Source of the DNA: Clostridia bacterium
Lineage (GTDB): Bacteria; Bacillota; Clostridia; Oscillospirales; CAG-272
Length of the DNA stretch: 64,000 bases
Assembly: GCA_017463485.1 (NCBI GenBank)
Contig: JAFTPD010000007.1
Span: 94,000-157,999, forward strand
Reading direction: 5' to 3'
Shown here: positions 28,789 through 36,724 of the stretch, one piece after another
Layout: the number at the start of each line of letters is the position of its first letter
Numbering within the stretch: position 1 is the stretch's first letter
Notes under the pieces: model-generated
The model's database searches: none
The model's input: the letters and a program-made list of their open reading frames with translations, nothing else
Told to the model about the DNA's origin: nothing
Translations under genes and position numbers: made by a program

Positions 28789-28795
28789 GGTTTAG

Positions 28796-28920
28796 CATGT
28801 GGGACTTTGGTCTTAATGCAAATGACGTCTGACACGGTGCGCGGACAAAGCTGTAATTCAGCACTTCACCAACCGCCTGCTGTGCCTACGCCGAAAAATT
28901 TAAAGAAAGGTGAAAAAACA
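28796..28920 (+). promoter_or_regulatory. rpsO leader, probable S15 autoregulatory RNA
   Basis: About 125 nt between the predicted start site and the rpsO ATG. S15 often represses its own mRNA by binding a leader structure. This leader contains several short complementary blocks (GCTGTAATTCAGC near 28850) but no S15-leader consensus could be confirmed by eye. Confidence 0.4.
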
Positions 28921-29184
28921 ATGACCAGTCAGGAAAAACAGGCGATTATTGAAAAATACGCCACACATGAGGGTGACACAGGCTCTCCCGAGGTTCAGAT
29001 TGCTGTTCTTACTTACAGAATCAACAATCTTACCCAGCATCTGAAGGCAAACGCGAAGGACCATCACAGCCGCCGCGGTCTGCTCAAGATGGTAGGTCAC
29101 AGACGTAACCTCCTCGGTTATCTGCAGAAGGTAGACATCAACCGCTACCGTGCGATCATCGAGAAGCTGAACCTGAGAAAGTAA
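28921..29184 (+). CDS. rpsO: 30S ribosomal protein S15
   Basis: An 87-residue S15, which binds the central domain of 16S rRNA. The whole protein is typical: [40 protein letters not shown], then [20 protein letters not shown] and [16 protein letters not shown] 28921 is preceded by GAAAGGTG 8 nt upstream; the frame is open further up but that part is leader. It is followed by pnp after 207 nt, the usual rpsO-pnp order. Confidence 0.97.
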   Translation: MTSQEKQAIIEKYATHEGDTGSPEVQIAVLTYRINNLTQHLKANAKDHHSRRGLLKMVGHRRNLLGYLQKVDINRYRAIIEKLNLRK

Positions 29185-29194
29185 TCCGACACAC

Positions 29195-29230
29195 GGGAGT
29201 GCGGAACGGCTTCGCCGCTCCCACTCCCTT
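29195..29230 (+). terminator. Hairpin after rpsO
   Basis: GGGAGTG (29195-29201) pairs with CACTCCC (29222-29228), with an inner CGGC-TTC-GCCG stem. The following TTGCG is a poor T run, so this may be a partial terminator or a 3'-end stabiliser. Confidence 0.4.
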
Positions 29231-29306
29231 GCGTTTACCCTTACGTCACAAGAAAATTCAAATTGTAAAAAACGTTTTACTGTACGAGGGATTAGTTCTT
29301 AACCCT

Positions 29307-29332
29307 GCGCCGCAGGGCGCGCCTTGCGGCGC
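29307..29332 (+). promoter_or_regulatory. Leader hairpin upstream of pnp
   Basis: GCGCCGCA (29307-29314) pairs with TGCGGCGC (29325-29332), flanked by CTTAAC and GTTAAG, 60 nt before the pnp ATG. In enterobacteria a pnp leader stem-loop is the RNase III site for autoregulation; a similar role here is only an analogy. Confidence 0.4.
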
Positions 29333-29391
29333 GGAGTTAAGTGCTAAACCTCCGATGGTGAAACAAAAAATAAAAAAACGGAGGTACAATT

Positions 29392-31533
29392 ATGTACAGC
29401 ATCACAAGTTCCGAAATGGAATTCAAGAACTACAAGAAGTTTGAGTACAACTTTGCAGGCAGACCTCTTGTAATCGAAACGGGCAAGGTAGCAGGCCTTG
29501 CAAACGGCTCTTGCCTTGCAAGATACGGTGAGACCGCAGTTCTTTGCTGCGCTACCGCATCCGAAAAACCCCGCGACGGTATTGATTTTCTCCCTCTGTC
29601 CGTAGACTTTGACGAGAGAATGTACGCTGCAGGTAAGATCCCCGGCGGCTACCTCAAAAGAGAGGGACGTCCTTCCGAGAAAGCGATTCTTACCGCTCGC
29701 GTTATTGACCGTCCTATCCGCCCTCTTTTCCCGAAGGATCTGCGTAACGATATCGCTCTTACCCTTACCGTAATGTCCCTCGATCCCGACTGCTCCGCAG
29801 AGATCACCGCAATGGTTGGCGCGTCTATCGCTCTTTCCATCTCGGATATTCCGTGGAACGGACCTATCGGCGGCGTATTTATGGGACTTTGCGACGGTCA
29901 AATCGTAGTAAACCCCACCGAAGCGCAGAGAAAGGTGAGCGATCTTGAGCTTACCGTTGCCGCTTCCATGGAAAAGGTAGTTATGATAGAGGCAGGCGCA
30001 CGCGAGGTTGACGACGATACTATGTACGACGCAATTATGCAGGCGCATGAGGAGATCAAGGGACTTCTCGGCTTCATCAACGGCATTATCGCCGAGATCG
30101 GTAAGCCCAAGTTCGACTATCCCTCGGGCGACCTCGACCACGATATGTTCGACAAGATCTTCGACTTCTGCGAGAAGGACGTTATGGCGGCGCTTGACAC
30201 CGACGACAAGAACGTAAGAGACGCAAGAATGGTGCCCGTTAAGGACGCTATCCTTGAAAAGTTCTCCGAGGAGTATCCCGATCTGCCCACACAGATGGAG
30301 GAGCTTGTTTACAAGATCCAAAAGAAGATCGTTCGCCGCTGGCTGCTTGTTGATAAGAAGCGTGTTGACGGACGAGCTATGAATCAGATCCGTCCCCTCA
30401 CCTCCGAGGTAGGACTTCTGCCTCGCGCTCACGGCTCGGGACTCTTTACCCGAGGTCAGACGCAGGTGCTTACCGTTGCGACTCTCGGCACTCTTTCCGA
30501 GGCACAGATGCTTGACGGTATGGACAGCGAGACCTCCAAGAGATATATGCATCATTACAATATGCCCGGCTTCTCCACAGGTGAAGCAAAGGCAGTTCGC
30601 TCTCCCGGACGCCGCGAGATCGGTCACGGCGCACTTGCAGAGCGCTCTCTCGTTCCCGTTCTTCCCTCCGAGGAGGAATTCCCCTACGCTATCCGTCTTG
30701 TTTCCGACGTAGTTTCCTCTAACGGTTCTACCTCTCAGGGCTCCGTTTGCGGATCTACCCTCGCACTTATGGACGCAGGCGTTCCGATCAAGGCTCCCGT
30801 TGCAGGTATTTCCTGCGGTCTTATCACCGACGAGGACGGTAGCTGGGATACCATGATCGACATTCAGGGACTTGAAGATTTCTACGGCGATATGGACTTC
30901 AAGGTTGCGGGAACTCACAAGGGTATCACCTCCATTCAGATGGACCTTAAGGTTGACGGACTTACTCCCGAGATCATCAGACAGGCACTCGATCAGACTC
31001 ACGCAGGCCGTGACTATATCATCGACGAGGTACTTCTCAAGGCTATCCCCGCACCCCGTGCAGAGGTTTCCAAGTACGCTCCTAAGATGACTACCATGAA
31101 GATCGACCCCGACAAGATCCGCGAGGTTATCGGTAAGGGCGGCGCTGTTATTCAGAAGATCGTTGCCGATACGGGCGCTAAGATCGACATTGAGGATGAC
31201 GGTACTATCCACATCGCGGCTGTAAACGGTGAGCAGGCAGAGGCGGCACACGCTGCTATCGCGGCTATCGTATTTGAGCCCGAGGTAGGCTGCACCTACA
31301 ACGCAAAGGTAGTAAAGATCCTTGCAAGCAAGGACAAGCCTAACGAGGATATCGGATGCTTCGTTGAGTACGCACCCGGTAAGGACGGTATGGTTCACAT
31401 CTCCAAGATCTGCAACCGCCGTATCAATAAGGTTACCGACGCGGGCATCGACGTAGGCTCTGAGGTCAAGGTCAAGTACATGGGTCTTGACAAGAAGGGA
31501 AGAATGGACTTCTCTATTAAGGATGCGGAATAA
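29392..31533 (+). CDS. pnp: Polyribonucleotide nucleotidyltransferase (PNPase)
   Basis: A 713-residue PNPase that degrades RNA from the 3' end using phosphate. Two RNase PH domains are present: the first with GETAVLCCATASEKPRDGIDFLPL-like start, the second with LPRAHGSGLFTRGQTQVLTV, ALAERSLVPVLPSEEEFPYAIR and the SNGSTSQGSVCGSTLALMDAGV region that carries the active-site loop. They are followed by a KH domain (IREVIGKGGAVIQKIVADTG) and an S1 domain (GKDGMVHISKICNRR). RBS GGAGG precedes the ATG. It follows rpsO, as in most Gram-positive genomes. Confidence 0.97.
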   Translation: MYSITSSEMEFKNYKKFEYNFAGRPLVIETGKVAGLANGSCLARYGETAVLCCATASEKPRDGIDFLPLSVDFDERMYAAGKIPGGYLKREGRPSEKAILTARVIDRPIRPLFPKDLRNDIALTLTVMSLDPDCSAEITAMVGASIALSISDIPWNGPIGGVFMGLCDGQIVVNPTEAQRKVSDLELTVAASMEKVVMIEAGAREVDDDTMYDAIMQAHEEIKGLLGFINGIIAEIGKPKFDYPSGDLDHDMFDKIFDFCEKDVMAALDTDDKNVRDARMVPVKDAILEKFSEEYPDLPTQMEELVYKIQKKIVRRWLLVDKKRVDGRAMNQIRPLTSEVGLLPRAHGSGLFTRGQTQVLTVATLGTLSEAQMLDGMDSETSKRYMHHYNMPGFSTGEAKAVRSPGRREIGHGALAERSLVPVLPSEEEFPYAIRLVSDVVSSNGSTSQGSVCGSTLALMDAGVPIKAPVAGISCGLITDEDGSWDTMIDIQGLEDFYGDMDFKVAGTHKGITSIQMDLKVDGLTPEIIRQALDQTHAGRDYIIDEVLLKAIPAPRAEVSKYAPKMTTMKIDPDKIREVIGKGGAVIQKIVADTGAKIDIEDDGTIHIAAVNGEQAEAAHAAIAAIVFEPEVGCTYNAKVVKILASKDKPNEDIGCFVEYAPGKDGMVHISKICNRRINKVTDAGIDVGSEVKVKYMGLDKKGRMDFSIKDAE

Positions 31534-31638
31534 AATTTGACTTACATCGCCGAGGAGAGCAGTTCCGTTCCCCTCGGCGAGTATTGCCTTTGGATGAATT
31601 GCCGCTATCGGGCGCGCGGCGGAAAGGAAAACGTTTTT

Positions 31639-32652
31639 ATGAGTATGAATAAGGATTTTCACGGTTTTAATACCGTAAACAACAGCAATCTTCCCAGAAG
31701 GGAGAGAAAGGCGCGCCAACAGAGAGTGGCTATTCTTGCCGCTTTTGCGGTGCTTGCACTTATGCTTATCATAGGTGTGGCTATCATTATCAGCTCACTG
31801 TCGGACGGTAAAAACGGCGGCGAGCTTGAAAGCAACGACAACAATTATGAGAATTCGGAGCTCATGGATGCGGCGAAGGATATCGTTTACGCTTCCGTGA
31901 CCTTGTCGGATGCAGACGCAAAAAAGGGTACGCTCGTGCTGGTCGACAGAGAACATGCTTACAGCTTCCCCGAGGATAACACGCATCTTGCACGTATATT
32001 CACCGTTTATTCCGCACATACCGACGCAAAGCCGTATATTCTTGGAATTTCGGAGTTTATGGAGGCGGAGGCGCTTGTCAATATGGATAAGCTGCTGACG
32101 GAATATTATAAGCAGACGGGCGACGACAATATCGTGCTCAACGAGGCGTACCGTACATACGAGGAGCAGGACAAGCTGTCCATTCCCGCAGGTCATTCGG
32201 ATCATCACACGGGACTTGGCTGCACATTGAAGATCGTTGGAGCGGATAACGAAAAGACAGACCTTAACGAGGATCCCGAGGCATACAAATGGATAGTTGA
32301 TAACGCTCATAAGTACGGATTTGTCGTCCGTTATCCAGAGAGCAAGACGGAAAAGACGGGAATTGAGGGATATGAGTACTATTTCAGATACGTTGGCGTT
32401 GCGCACGCCACTTATATGAAAACGAATGACCTCTGCCTTGAGGAATACGTCGAGCTTGTAAAGAATTATTCCTACGACGGCGAGCATCTGCGCGTGCTTG
32501 GCTATGACGGCAAGACCTACGAAATATATTACACCGCGGTTGACGGTGACACGGCTGTAAAATGCCCCACCAATTACAATTATACCGTTTCGGGCACTAA
32601 CGAGGGTGGAGTTATCGTCGCTGTCGACATCACCAAAAAGGTGACGGCGTGA
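31639..32652 (+). CDS. Membrane-anchored VanY-like protein lacking zinc ligands
   Basis: A 337-residue protein with a basic N-terminus, a single membrane anchor (about residues 30-55, AILAAFAVLALMLIIGVAII) and an extracellular domain that follows the D-Ala-D-Ala carboxypeptidase VanY (peptidase M15) pattern: AYRTYEEQ, GHSDHHTGLGCTLKI, WIVDNAHKYGFVVRYPESK and FRYVGVAHATYM. In active enzymes the second block is SxHxxGxAxD and the last begins PWHxRYVG. Here the metal-binding Asp is Thr and the metal-binding His is Tyr; only one zinc His remains. It is therefore probably inactive. A C-terminal region of about 70 residues is extra. I chose ATG 31639 with GGAAAGGAAA upstream. Its stop overlaps the next gene. 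Confidence 0.82.
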   Translation: MSMNKDFHGFNTVNNSNLPRRERKARQQRVAILAAFAVLALMLIIGVAIIISSLSDGKNGGELESNDNNYENSELMDAAKDIVYASVTLSDADAKKGTLVLVDREHAYSFPEDNTHLARIFTVYSAHTDAKPYILGISEFMEAEALVNMDKLLTEYYKQTGDDNIVLNEAYRTYEEQDKLSIPAGHSDHHTGLGCTLKIVGADNEKTDLNEDPEAYKWIVDNAHKYGFVVRYPESKTEKTGIEGYEYYFRYVGVAHATYMKTNDLCLEEYVELVKNYSYDGEHLRVLGYDGKTYEIYYTAVDGDTAVKCPTNYNYTVSGTNEGGVIVAVDITKKVTA

Positions 32653-33587
32653 GATCTTGCAAGATGACGAAAAACGCTTGCGCGAAAAGAGCTTTTGCGA
32701 TATTCTCCGCGCTTGTACTCACGCTTGGACTTGTGTCCTGCTCAGGCGAGCAGCTTGACGCTCCGTTATTCGGAACGGCAGGAGCGGAGTCGGACGTTGT
32801 CAACACCCCAGACAGCGAGGTGGATTACACCGTGACCTTTGACGGCACGGCGTACGCTGCTTCGGATTCCTCCGCGCTAGCCGTGGAGGAGGGAACGGGC
32901 GCGATAGTGTTCATCAAAGCAGGTGTTTACCGCTTGTCGGGATGTCGTGAGGGACAGATACAGGTCAGCGTGTCCAAGGAGCAGAGAGTAACTCTCATTC
33001 TTGAAAACTTAGACGTTGAATGTAAAAACTCTGCCGCCATATACGTAAAAAGCGCGGACAGAGTGTTTATAGAGGCGCACGAGGGAACGGTCAACACCTT
33101 GACCGACGGCGCGAAATACGACCTTCCCGATTACGAAACCAAGCCCAATGCCTGCATCTATTCATCAGAGGATCTGGTGATACGCGGCAGCGGTGCTTTG
33201 ACGGTTACGGGAAATTATAACAACGGAATCGGTTGCAAAAACGATCTGATGATCGGCGGCGTGAGCCTTACGGTGAGCGCGCCGAATAACGCCATCAAGG
33301 GAAATGAAAGCGTTACCCTGAGCGGCGGAGGATCGGTGACGGTAACGGCGGCGGAGGACGGCATAAAGTCGGACAGCACCGTTATCGGCAAAGGATTTGT
33401 AAGCGTTGAGAGCGGCGCGGAAATCTCCGTGACCTGCACGGATGACGCCATAACGGGACTGCAAAAGGTGACCGTGGCGGAGGGTGCAAAGGTCACCTGC
33501 GCTTGCGGAGGCAATCCCATAAACTGTGACGGACTTGACGGCGCCGGCGGACTTGTAGACGTAGCCGAGGGTGCACTGATAAGTTGA
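32649..33587 (+). CDS. Carbohydrate-binding beta-helix lipoprotein (Cthe_2159/PF14262-like)
   Basis: A 312-residue lipoprotein, lipobox LVSC near residue 30. The body matches the DUF4353 / Cthe_2159 family of right-handed beta-helix proteins, which bind cellulose or pectin-like polymers in Clostridium thermocellum: VYRLSGCREGQIQVSVSKEQ, AAIYVKSADRVFIEAHEGTVN, PNACIYSSEDLVIRGSG and AIKGNESVTLSGGGSVTVTA. The GTG start at 32649 overlaps the TGA of the VanY-like gene (GTGA), with AAAGGTGA upstream, so translation is probably coupled. It is paralogous to the next gene. The C-terminus is shorter than in that paralogue. Confidence 0.82.
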   Translation: MRSCKMTKNACAKRAFAIFSALVLTLGLVSCSGEQLDAPLFGTAGAESDVVNTPDSEVDYTVTFDGTAYAASDSSALAVEEGTGAIVFIKAGVYRLSGCREGQIQVSVSKEQRVTLILENLDVECKNSAAIYVKSADRVFIEAHEGTVNTLTDGAKYDLPDYETKPNACIYSSEDLVIRGSGALTVTGNYNNGIGCKNDLMIGGVSLTVSAPNNAIKGNESVTLSGGGSVTVTAAEDGIKSDSTVIGKGFVSVESGAEISVTCTDDAITGLQKVTVAEGAKVTCACGGNPINCDGLDGAGGLVDVAEGALIS

Positions 33588-33618
33588 TAGATCGAAAGTA
33601 TTTTAGGAGGTACGAAAA

Positions 33619-34737
33619 ATGAAATTTGTTAGACCCATTGCAATACTTCTGTGTGTACTTATGACAATTTCAGTATTCGCCGCTTGTAACACGGGTGATA
33701 ACGGCGGCACGACCACTGCCGACAAGACGGGAACGGGCGAGCCTGCGGCTACGACGGGAACGTCAACAGATTCCACAGGAACAGAATCCGGAAATGCCAC
33801 CACGGGCGACGAAAGCACCCCCGTTATAGTAGACACGTCGACGGGCGAGGGCGAAACCGAGTCCGAGCCGAGCACAGATAAGGGCGGCGATAGTACCACG
33901 GACTCCACTACCGCGGGTGACGAAACAACGACTACTACCACAACCCCCGATACAAACGAACCGATAGAAGCAACGCTTACCTTCAGCGGTACGAAATGCA
34001 CTCCCTCCCAATCGGGAGTCGTGTCCATTTCTGAGGGCGCGTTCCTTATCAGCCGCGCGGGAACTTATACCCTTACGGGTGACCTGAGCAACGGACAGAT
34101 ACGTGTTGCTGTCGCAAAGACGGAGGAGGTAACGCTGATATTCAGCGGCTTTACCGCGTCGTCCACCAAAACTGCGCCCATTTATATCATGAGCGCGGAT
34201 AAGGTGACTATCGAGCTGGCGGCGGGAACGGTGAATACCCTTGAGGACGCTGAGGTTTACGTGTTCTCAAACCCCGCAGAAACCAAGCCTAACGCCTGTA
34301 TCTATTCGTCCGACGACCTGACTATCAAGGGCGATGGAACTCTTATCGTCACGGCTCACTATAACAACGGAATCGGCGGCAAGAACGACGTGCGAATTCG
34401 CGGAGGAAACGTGACCGTTACCGCGCCCAACAATATTATCAAGGGCAACGACAGCGTGACGATCACGGACGCAACGGTTAATCTGTCGGGTGGCGAGGAC
34501 GCTATAAAGACGGATAATATCGACGAGCAGGGTAAGGGATATATCCTTATCGGCGAAGGCGCAGAGGTGACTATCGAATGTTCCGACGACGCGCTTCAGG
34601 CAGATCAGGCTCTGACCGTGGACGCTACCGCTAAGATCAGCGGAACATGCGGCGGCGACGTTATCAACTGCCCCGGTGTTATCAACGTGGCAGACGGTGC
34701 CGTGACCGTAGAATCTACGGCAACCCCTGCGGCTTAA
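33619..34737 (+). CDS. Second carbohydrate-binding beta-helix lipoprotein (PF14262-like)
   Basis: A 372-residue lipoprotein, lipobox FAAC near residue 18, followed by a linker of about 100 residues made of T, S, G, E and D, which would hold the domain away from the wall. The beta-helix matches the preceding paralogue: GTYTLTGDLSNGQIRVAVAK, APIYIMSADKVTIELAAGTVN, PNACIYSSDDLTIKGDGTL, NNIIKGNDSVTITDATVNL and DAIKTDNIDEQGKGYILIGE. AGGAGG lies 8 nt before the ATG. A strong terminator follows, so the VanY-like gene and the two paralogues form one operon. An EF-like role in binding calcium is possible but not shown. Confidence 0.85.
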   Translation: MKFVRPIAILLCVLMTISVFAACNTGDNGGTTTADKTGTGEPAATTGTSTDSTGTESGNATTGDESTPVIVDTSTGEGETESEPSTDKGGDSTTDSTTAGDETTTTTTTPDTNEPIEATLTFSGTKCTPSQSGVVSISEGAFLISRAGTYTLTGDLSNGQIRVAVAKTEEVTLIFSGFTASSTKTAPIYIMSADKVTIELAAGTVNTLEDAEVYVFSNPAETKPNACIYSSDDLTIKGDGTLIVTAHYNNGIGGKNDVRIRGGNVTVTAPNNIIKGNDSVTITDATVNLSGGEDAIKTDNIDEQGKGYILIGEGAEVTIECSDDALQADQALTVDATAKISGTCGGDVINCPGVINVADGAVTVESTATPAA

Positions 34738-34759
34738 TATGGCTTTTAATTTAATATTT

Positions 34760-34796
34760 AAGGAGCTTGCGTTTTTGCAAGCTCCTTTCTATTTTT
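34760..34796 (+). terminator. Intrinsic terminator
   Basis: AAGGAGCTTGC (34760-34770) pairs with GCAAGCTCCTT (34777-34787) over GTTTTT, followed by TCTATTTTT. It ends the VanY-like and beta-helix lipoprotein operon. Confidence 0.92.
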
Positions 34797-34833
34797 ACTC
34801 GCGCGCGCATAGAATGTAATGAAAGGAGGGAGT

Positions 34834-35610
34834 ATGCGCGGACTTGCTGTAAGACTGTGCGGGGCGGCGCTGGCGGTGGCGTTGCTTCTGAATTGTTGGT
34901 GCGTAACGAAAATTTCAGCAGAGAACGCCGAAGGCTGCGACGTAAAGCTAAGCTTTGGACTTTGGAGTCAGACAGACGGCGTGTTTACACTACCCCTGAG
35001 GGTAACGGTGGGCGAGCGGGGACTGTGCGCGCTGATCTTGGAAATATTTCTGCCCGAGGGGTGCGACATTATCGACGTGTCGGCTGTGGGCTTGGGGGAC
35101 GCCGCGGCAAGTGCCTTTCTGACCGTGAAGCACCGCGCGGCAGTGACCCTGACTCTCCCCGAAAGTCCGCCACCGGGGACAAATATCCCCCTCCTTGTCC
35201 GCTTCACGGCGAAAGGCGGCGCAAAAGGGAAGGCGTCGGTGAAAGGGGCAGGGGACTCGGAAAATTTTTGCGCCGCCGCGGCGTGGGAAAACGGAAAAGC
35301 TGTCCCCTTGACGGTGGGAGCGGCGGAAAGGAACATTGATATTGACGGCGTGGAAGAGGTAATTTACCTCGGACAAAAGACGTGGACGGACGAAAACGGA
35401 CGAATTTGCACGCGCTTTCTCTTCCTTTTAATATATATAGAGCCGCGACAGCGGGACGAGCCACCGCCCGCCACCGTTTACGTGGTGAAAGGGGAAGGAA
35501 CGCTTGACCTCCGAGTGACGGAAATTGAGGGCGAGCGATATGCGTTTTTGGCGTATACGTTTGAGGGACTCAAAGAGGGCAAAGAGTACGAGTTTGTAGT
35601 GGAGAGTTGA
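34834..35610 (+). CDS. Secreted protein with cohesin-like features, unknown function
   Basis: A 258-residue protein with an N-terminal signal (LAVRLCGAALAVALLLNCWC). Residues about 30-130 (VKLSFGLWSQTDGVFTLPLRV, LEIFLPEGCDIIDVSAVGLG, PGTNIPLLVRFTAKGGAKG) resemble the cohesin-like beta-sandwich in pattern only; a confident family call is not possible by eye. The C-terminal 80 residues are beta-rich (ATVYVVKGEGTLDLRVTEIEG). I chose ATG 34834, with AAAGGAGG 5 nt upstream; an ATG 15 nt further up lies within this RBS. It has no partner downstream, where a repeat-rich gap begins. The GC content is clearly higher than that of its neighbours. Confidence 0.6.
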   Translation: MRGLAVRLCGAALAVALLLNCWCVTKISAENAEGCDVKLSFGLWSQTDGVFTLPLRVTVGERGLCALILEIFLPEGCDIIDVSAVGLGDAAASAFLTVKHRAAVTLTLPESPPPGTNIPLLVRFTAKGGAKGKASVKGAGDSENFCAAAAWENGKAVPLTVGAAERNIDIDGVEEVIYLGQKTWTDENGRICTRFLFLLIYIEPRQRDEPPPATVYVVKGEGTLDLRVTEIEGERYAFLAYTFEGLKEGKEYEFVVES

Positions 35611-35713
35611 AAATTTACAATTGAAAATCGCACCACGCTTCGCGTGTGCAAAAATTGAAAATTGAGAATGGAAAATTGAAAATTAGGAAACCGCTGACGA
35701 AAAAATTAAAATT

Positions 35714-35759
35714 GGTAGGGGATGGCGCCCACGACATCCCGTAATATCGCAGAAATCAT
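35714..35759 (+). repeat. 46-bp direct repeat, copy 1
   Basis: Begins GGTAGGGGATGGCGCCCACG and ends TCGCAGAAATCAT. Copy 2 at 36115-36160 differs by one base (A to G). The two copies flank the MITE-like element, and a related start (GGTAGGGGAGGAGACC) appears at 39966. Confidence 0.85.
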
Positions 35760-35799
35760 TAATAAACCGAAATACGAATAAATGCATTTTACATAATGG

Positions 35800-36001
35800 A
35801 AAAACACCTCATCCGTCACGGCTTCGCCGCGCCACCTTCTCCCACTGGAGAAGGCTTGGGGATAATTCAATACGCGGCGTTTACAGAAATCCCCCGCATG
35901 TATACGCTCTTGGATGAAAAATAACCGTGTGATAATTGCTACATTAAGCCTTCTCCGGTGGGAGAAGGTGGCAGCCGCAGGCTGACGGATGAGGTGTTTT
36001 T
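35800..36001. mobile_element. 202-bp MITE-like element with long terminal inverted repeats
   Basis: AAAAACACCTCATCCGTCA (35800-35818) is exactly complementary to TGACGGATGAGGTGTTTTT (35983-36001). The ends continue as an imperfect inverted repeat for about 56 bp (CACCTTCTCCCACTGGAGAAGGCTT against AAGCCTTCTCCGGTGGGAGAAGG, written in two parts). The 87-bp core has no gene. A miniature with the same tips lies at 39815-39858. This is the form of a non-autonomous transposable element; no transposase was seen in the window. Confidence 0.65.
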
Positions 36002-36114
36002 GGATATCAAAAAAATCAACACACAAACGACGGGGAACACCCATTTCGGCTTTGCCCAAATACGTCACCCTGCGGTGATAATATAGTCCACAACGGTTTT
36101 TTCAAATCTCCCTC

Positions 36115-36160
36115 GGTAGGGGATGGCGCCCACGACATCCCGTAATGTCGCAGAAATCAT
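36115..36160 (+). repeat. 46-bp direct repeat, copy 2
   Basis: Identical to 35714-35759 except for one base. The spacing of 401 bp encloses the MITE-like element. Confidence 0.85.
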
Positions 36161-36240
36161 CAAAACGCAAGCGGAATCTCGGCGGGACTACGCTCAGAAT
36201 GACACGTGAGGGGCGCATTTCATTCTGCGAGCGGCTCTCG

Positions 36241-36410
36241 TGCTTTGAGCCTCCCTCCGGGAGGGAGGTGGCATTTTCGTTAGAAAATGACGGAAGGAGA
36301 ATGCGAAACGCAATAAAATCACAATACTTTTAGCACGCAGGCTCCTCCCTGTCTCATTTTCGCTTTGCTTCAATGAGACATCCCTCCTCCCGGAAGAGGG
36401 CTTTACAAGG
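36241..36410. repeat. Palindrome cluster related to the repeat at 36-86
   Basis: CCTCCCTCC/GGAGGGAGG hairpin at 36250-36268, CATTTTC/GAAAATG at 36272-36289, GTCTCATT/AATGAGAC around 36350-36384 and a CCTCC/GGAAG arm near 36390. The blocks match the GCAGGCTCC...GGGAGG layout at the start of the window. Confidence 0.5.
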
Positions 36411-36612
36411 AATCTTTTCGCCGTAGCGAAAAGCCACATCAATTTTCCATTTTTGCACACGCTTCGCGTAGCGCGATTTTCCATTGATTATCCTCTTTGG
36501 TTTTTATTGTCAAAAAACGCCATAAAAAAATATGTTATCCACAAAATTTTCACACCGCTTTTATCTAAAATGCCGAAAATTGATTTCAAAATAAAAAAAT
36601 TTCGAAAATCAC

Positions 36613-36641
36613 TTGACGATTTGGTAAAAGTGGTGTAAAAT
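36613..36641 (+). promoter_or_regulatory. Promoter of the four-module surface protein
   Basis: TTGACG (36613-36618), 17-bp spacer, TAAAAT (36636-36641), giving a leader of about 77 nt. Confidence 0.75.
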
Positions 36642-36724
36642 GTAAGGTGCTTAGTTGTCTTTTGCTATGGGTGTACTATACCCTCATGCAAAAAACAACA
36701 AAAAATAAAATAAGGAGAAAAACT

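Larger units (their letters stand above)
35611..36612. other. Repeat-rich intergenic gap without genes
   Basis: About 1 kb with no credible gene. It holds GAAAATTGA-type short repeats (35611-35690), a 46-bp direct repeat at 35714-35759 and 36115-36160 (one mismatch), a MITE-like element at 35800-36001, a palindrome cluster at 36241-36410, and CACGCTTCGCGTG mini-hairpins (35638 and 36456). A single canonical TTATCCACA occurs at 36535. Confidence 0.8.

Noticed and set aside
28796-28920. Possible tRNA or T-box in the rpsO leader
   Set aside because: No cloverleaf, no T-box sequence and no terminator-antiterminator pair could be drawn.
29344-31719. A 791-residue open frame opposite pnp
   Set aside because: Antisense to a certain PNPase gene with all motifs intact.
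36535-36543. Single canonical DnaA box TTATCCACA
   Set aside because: One isolated site 24 kb from dnaA in a repeat-rich gap is expected by chance; the clusters at 4984-5574 and 10478-11057 are better supported.
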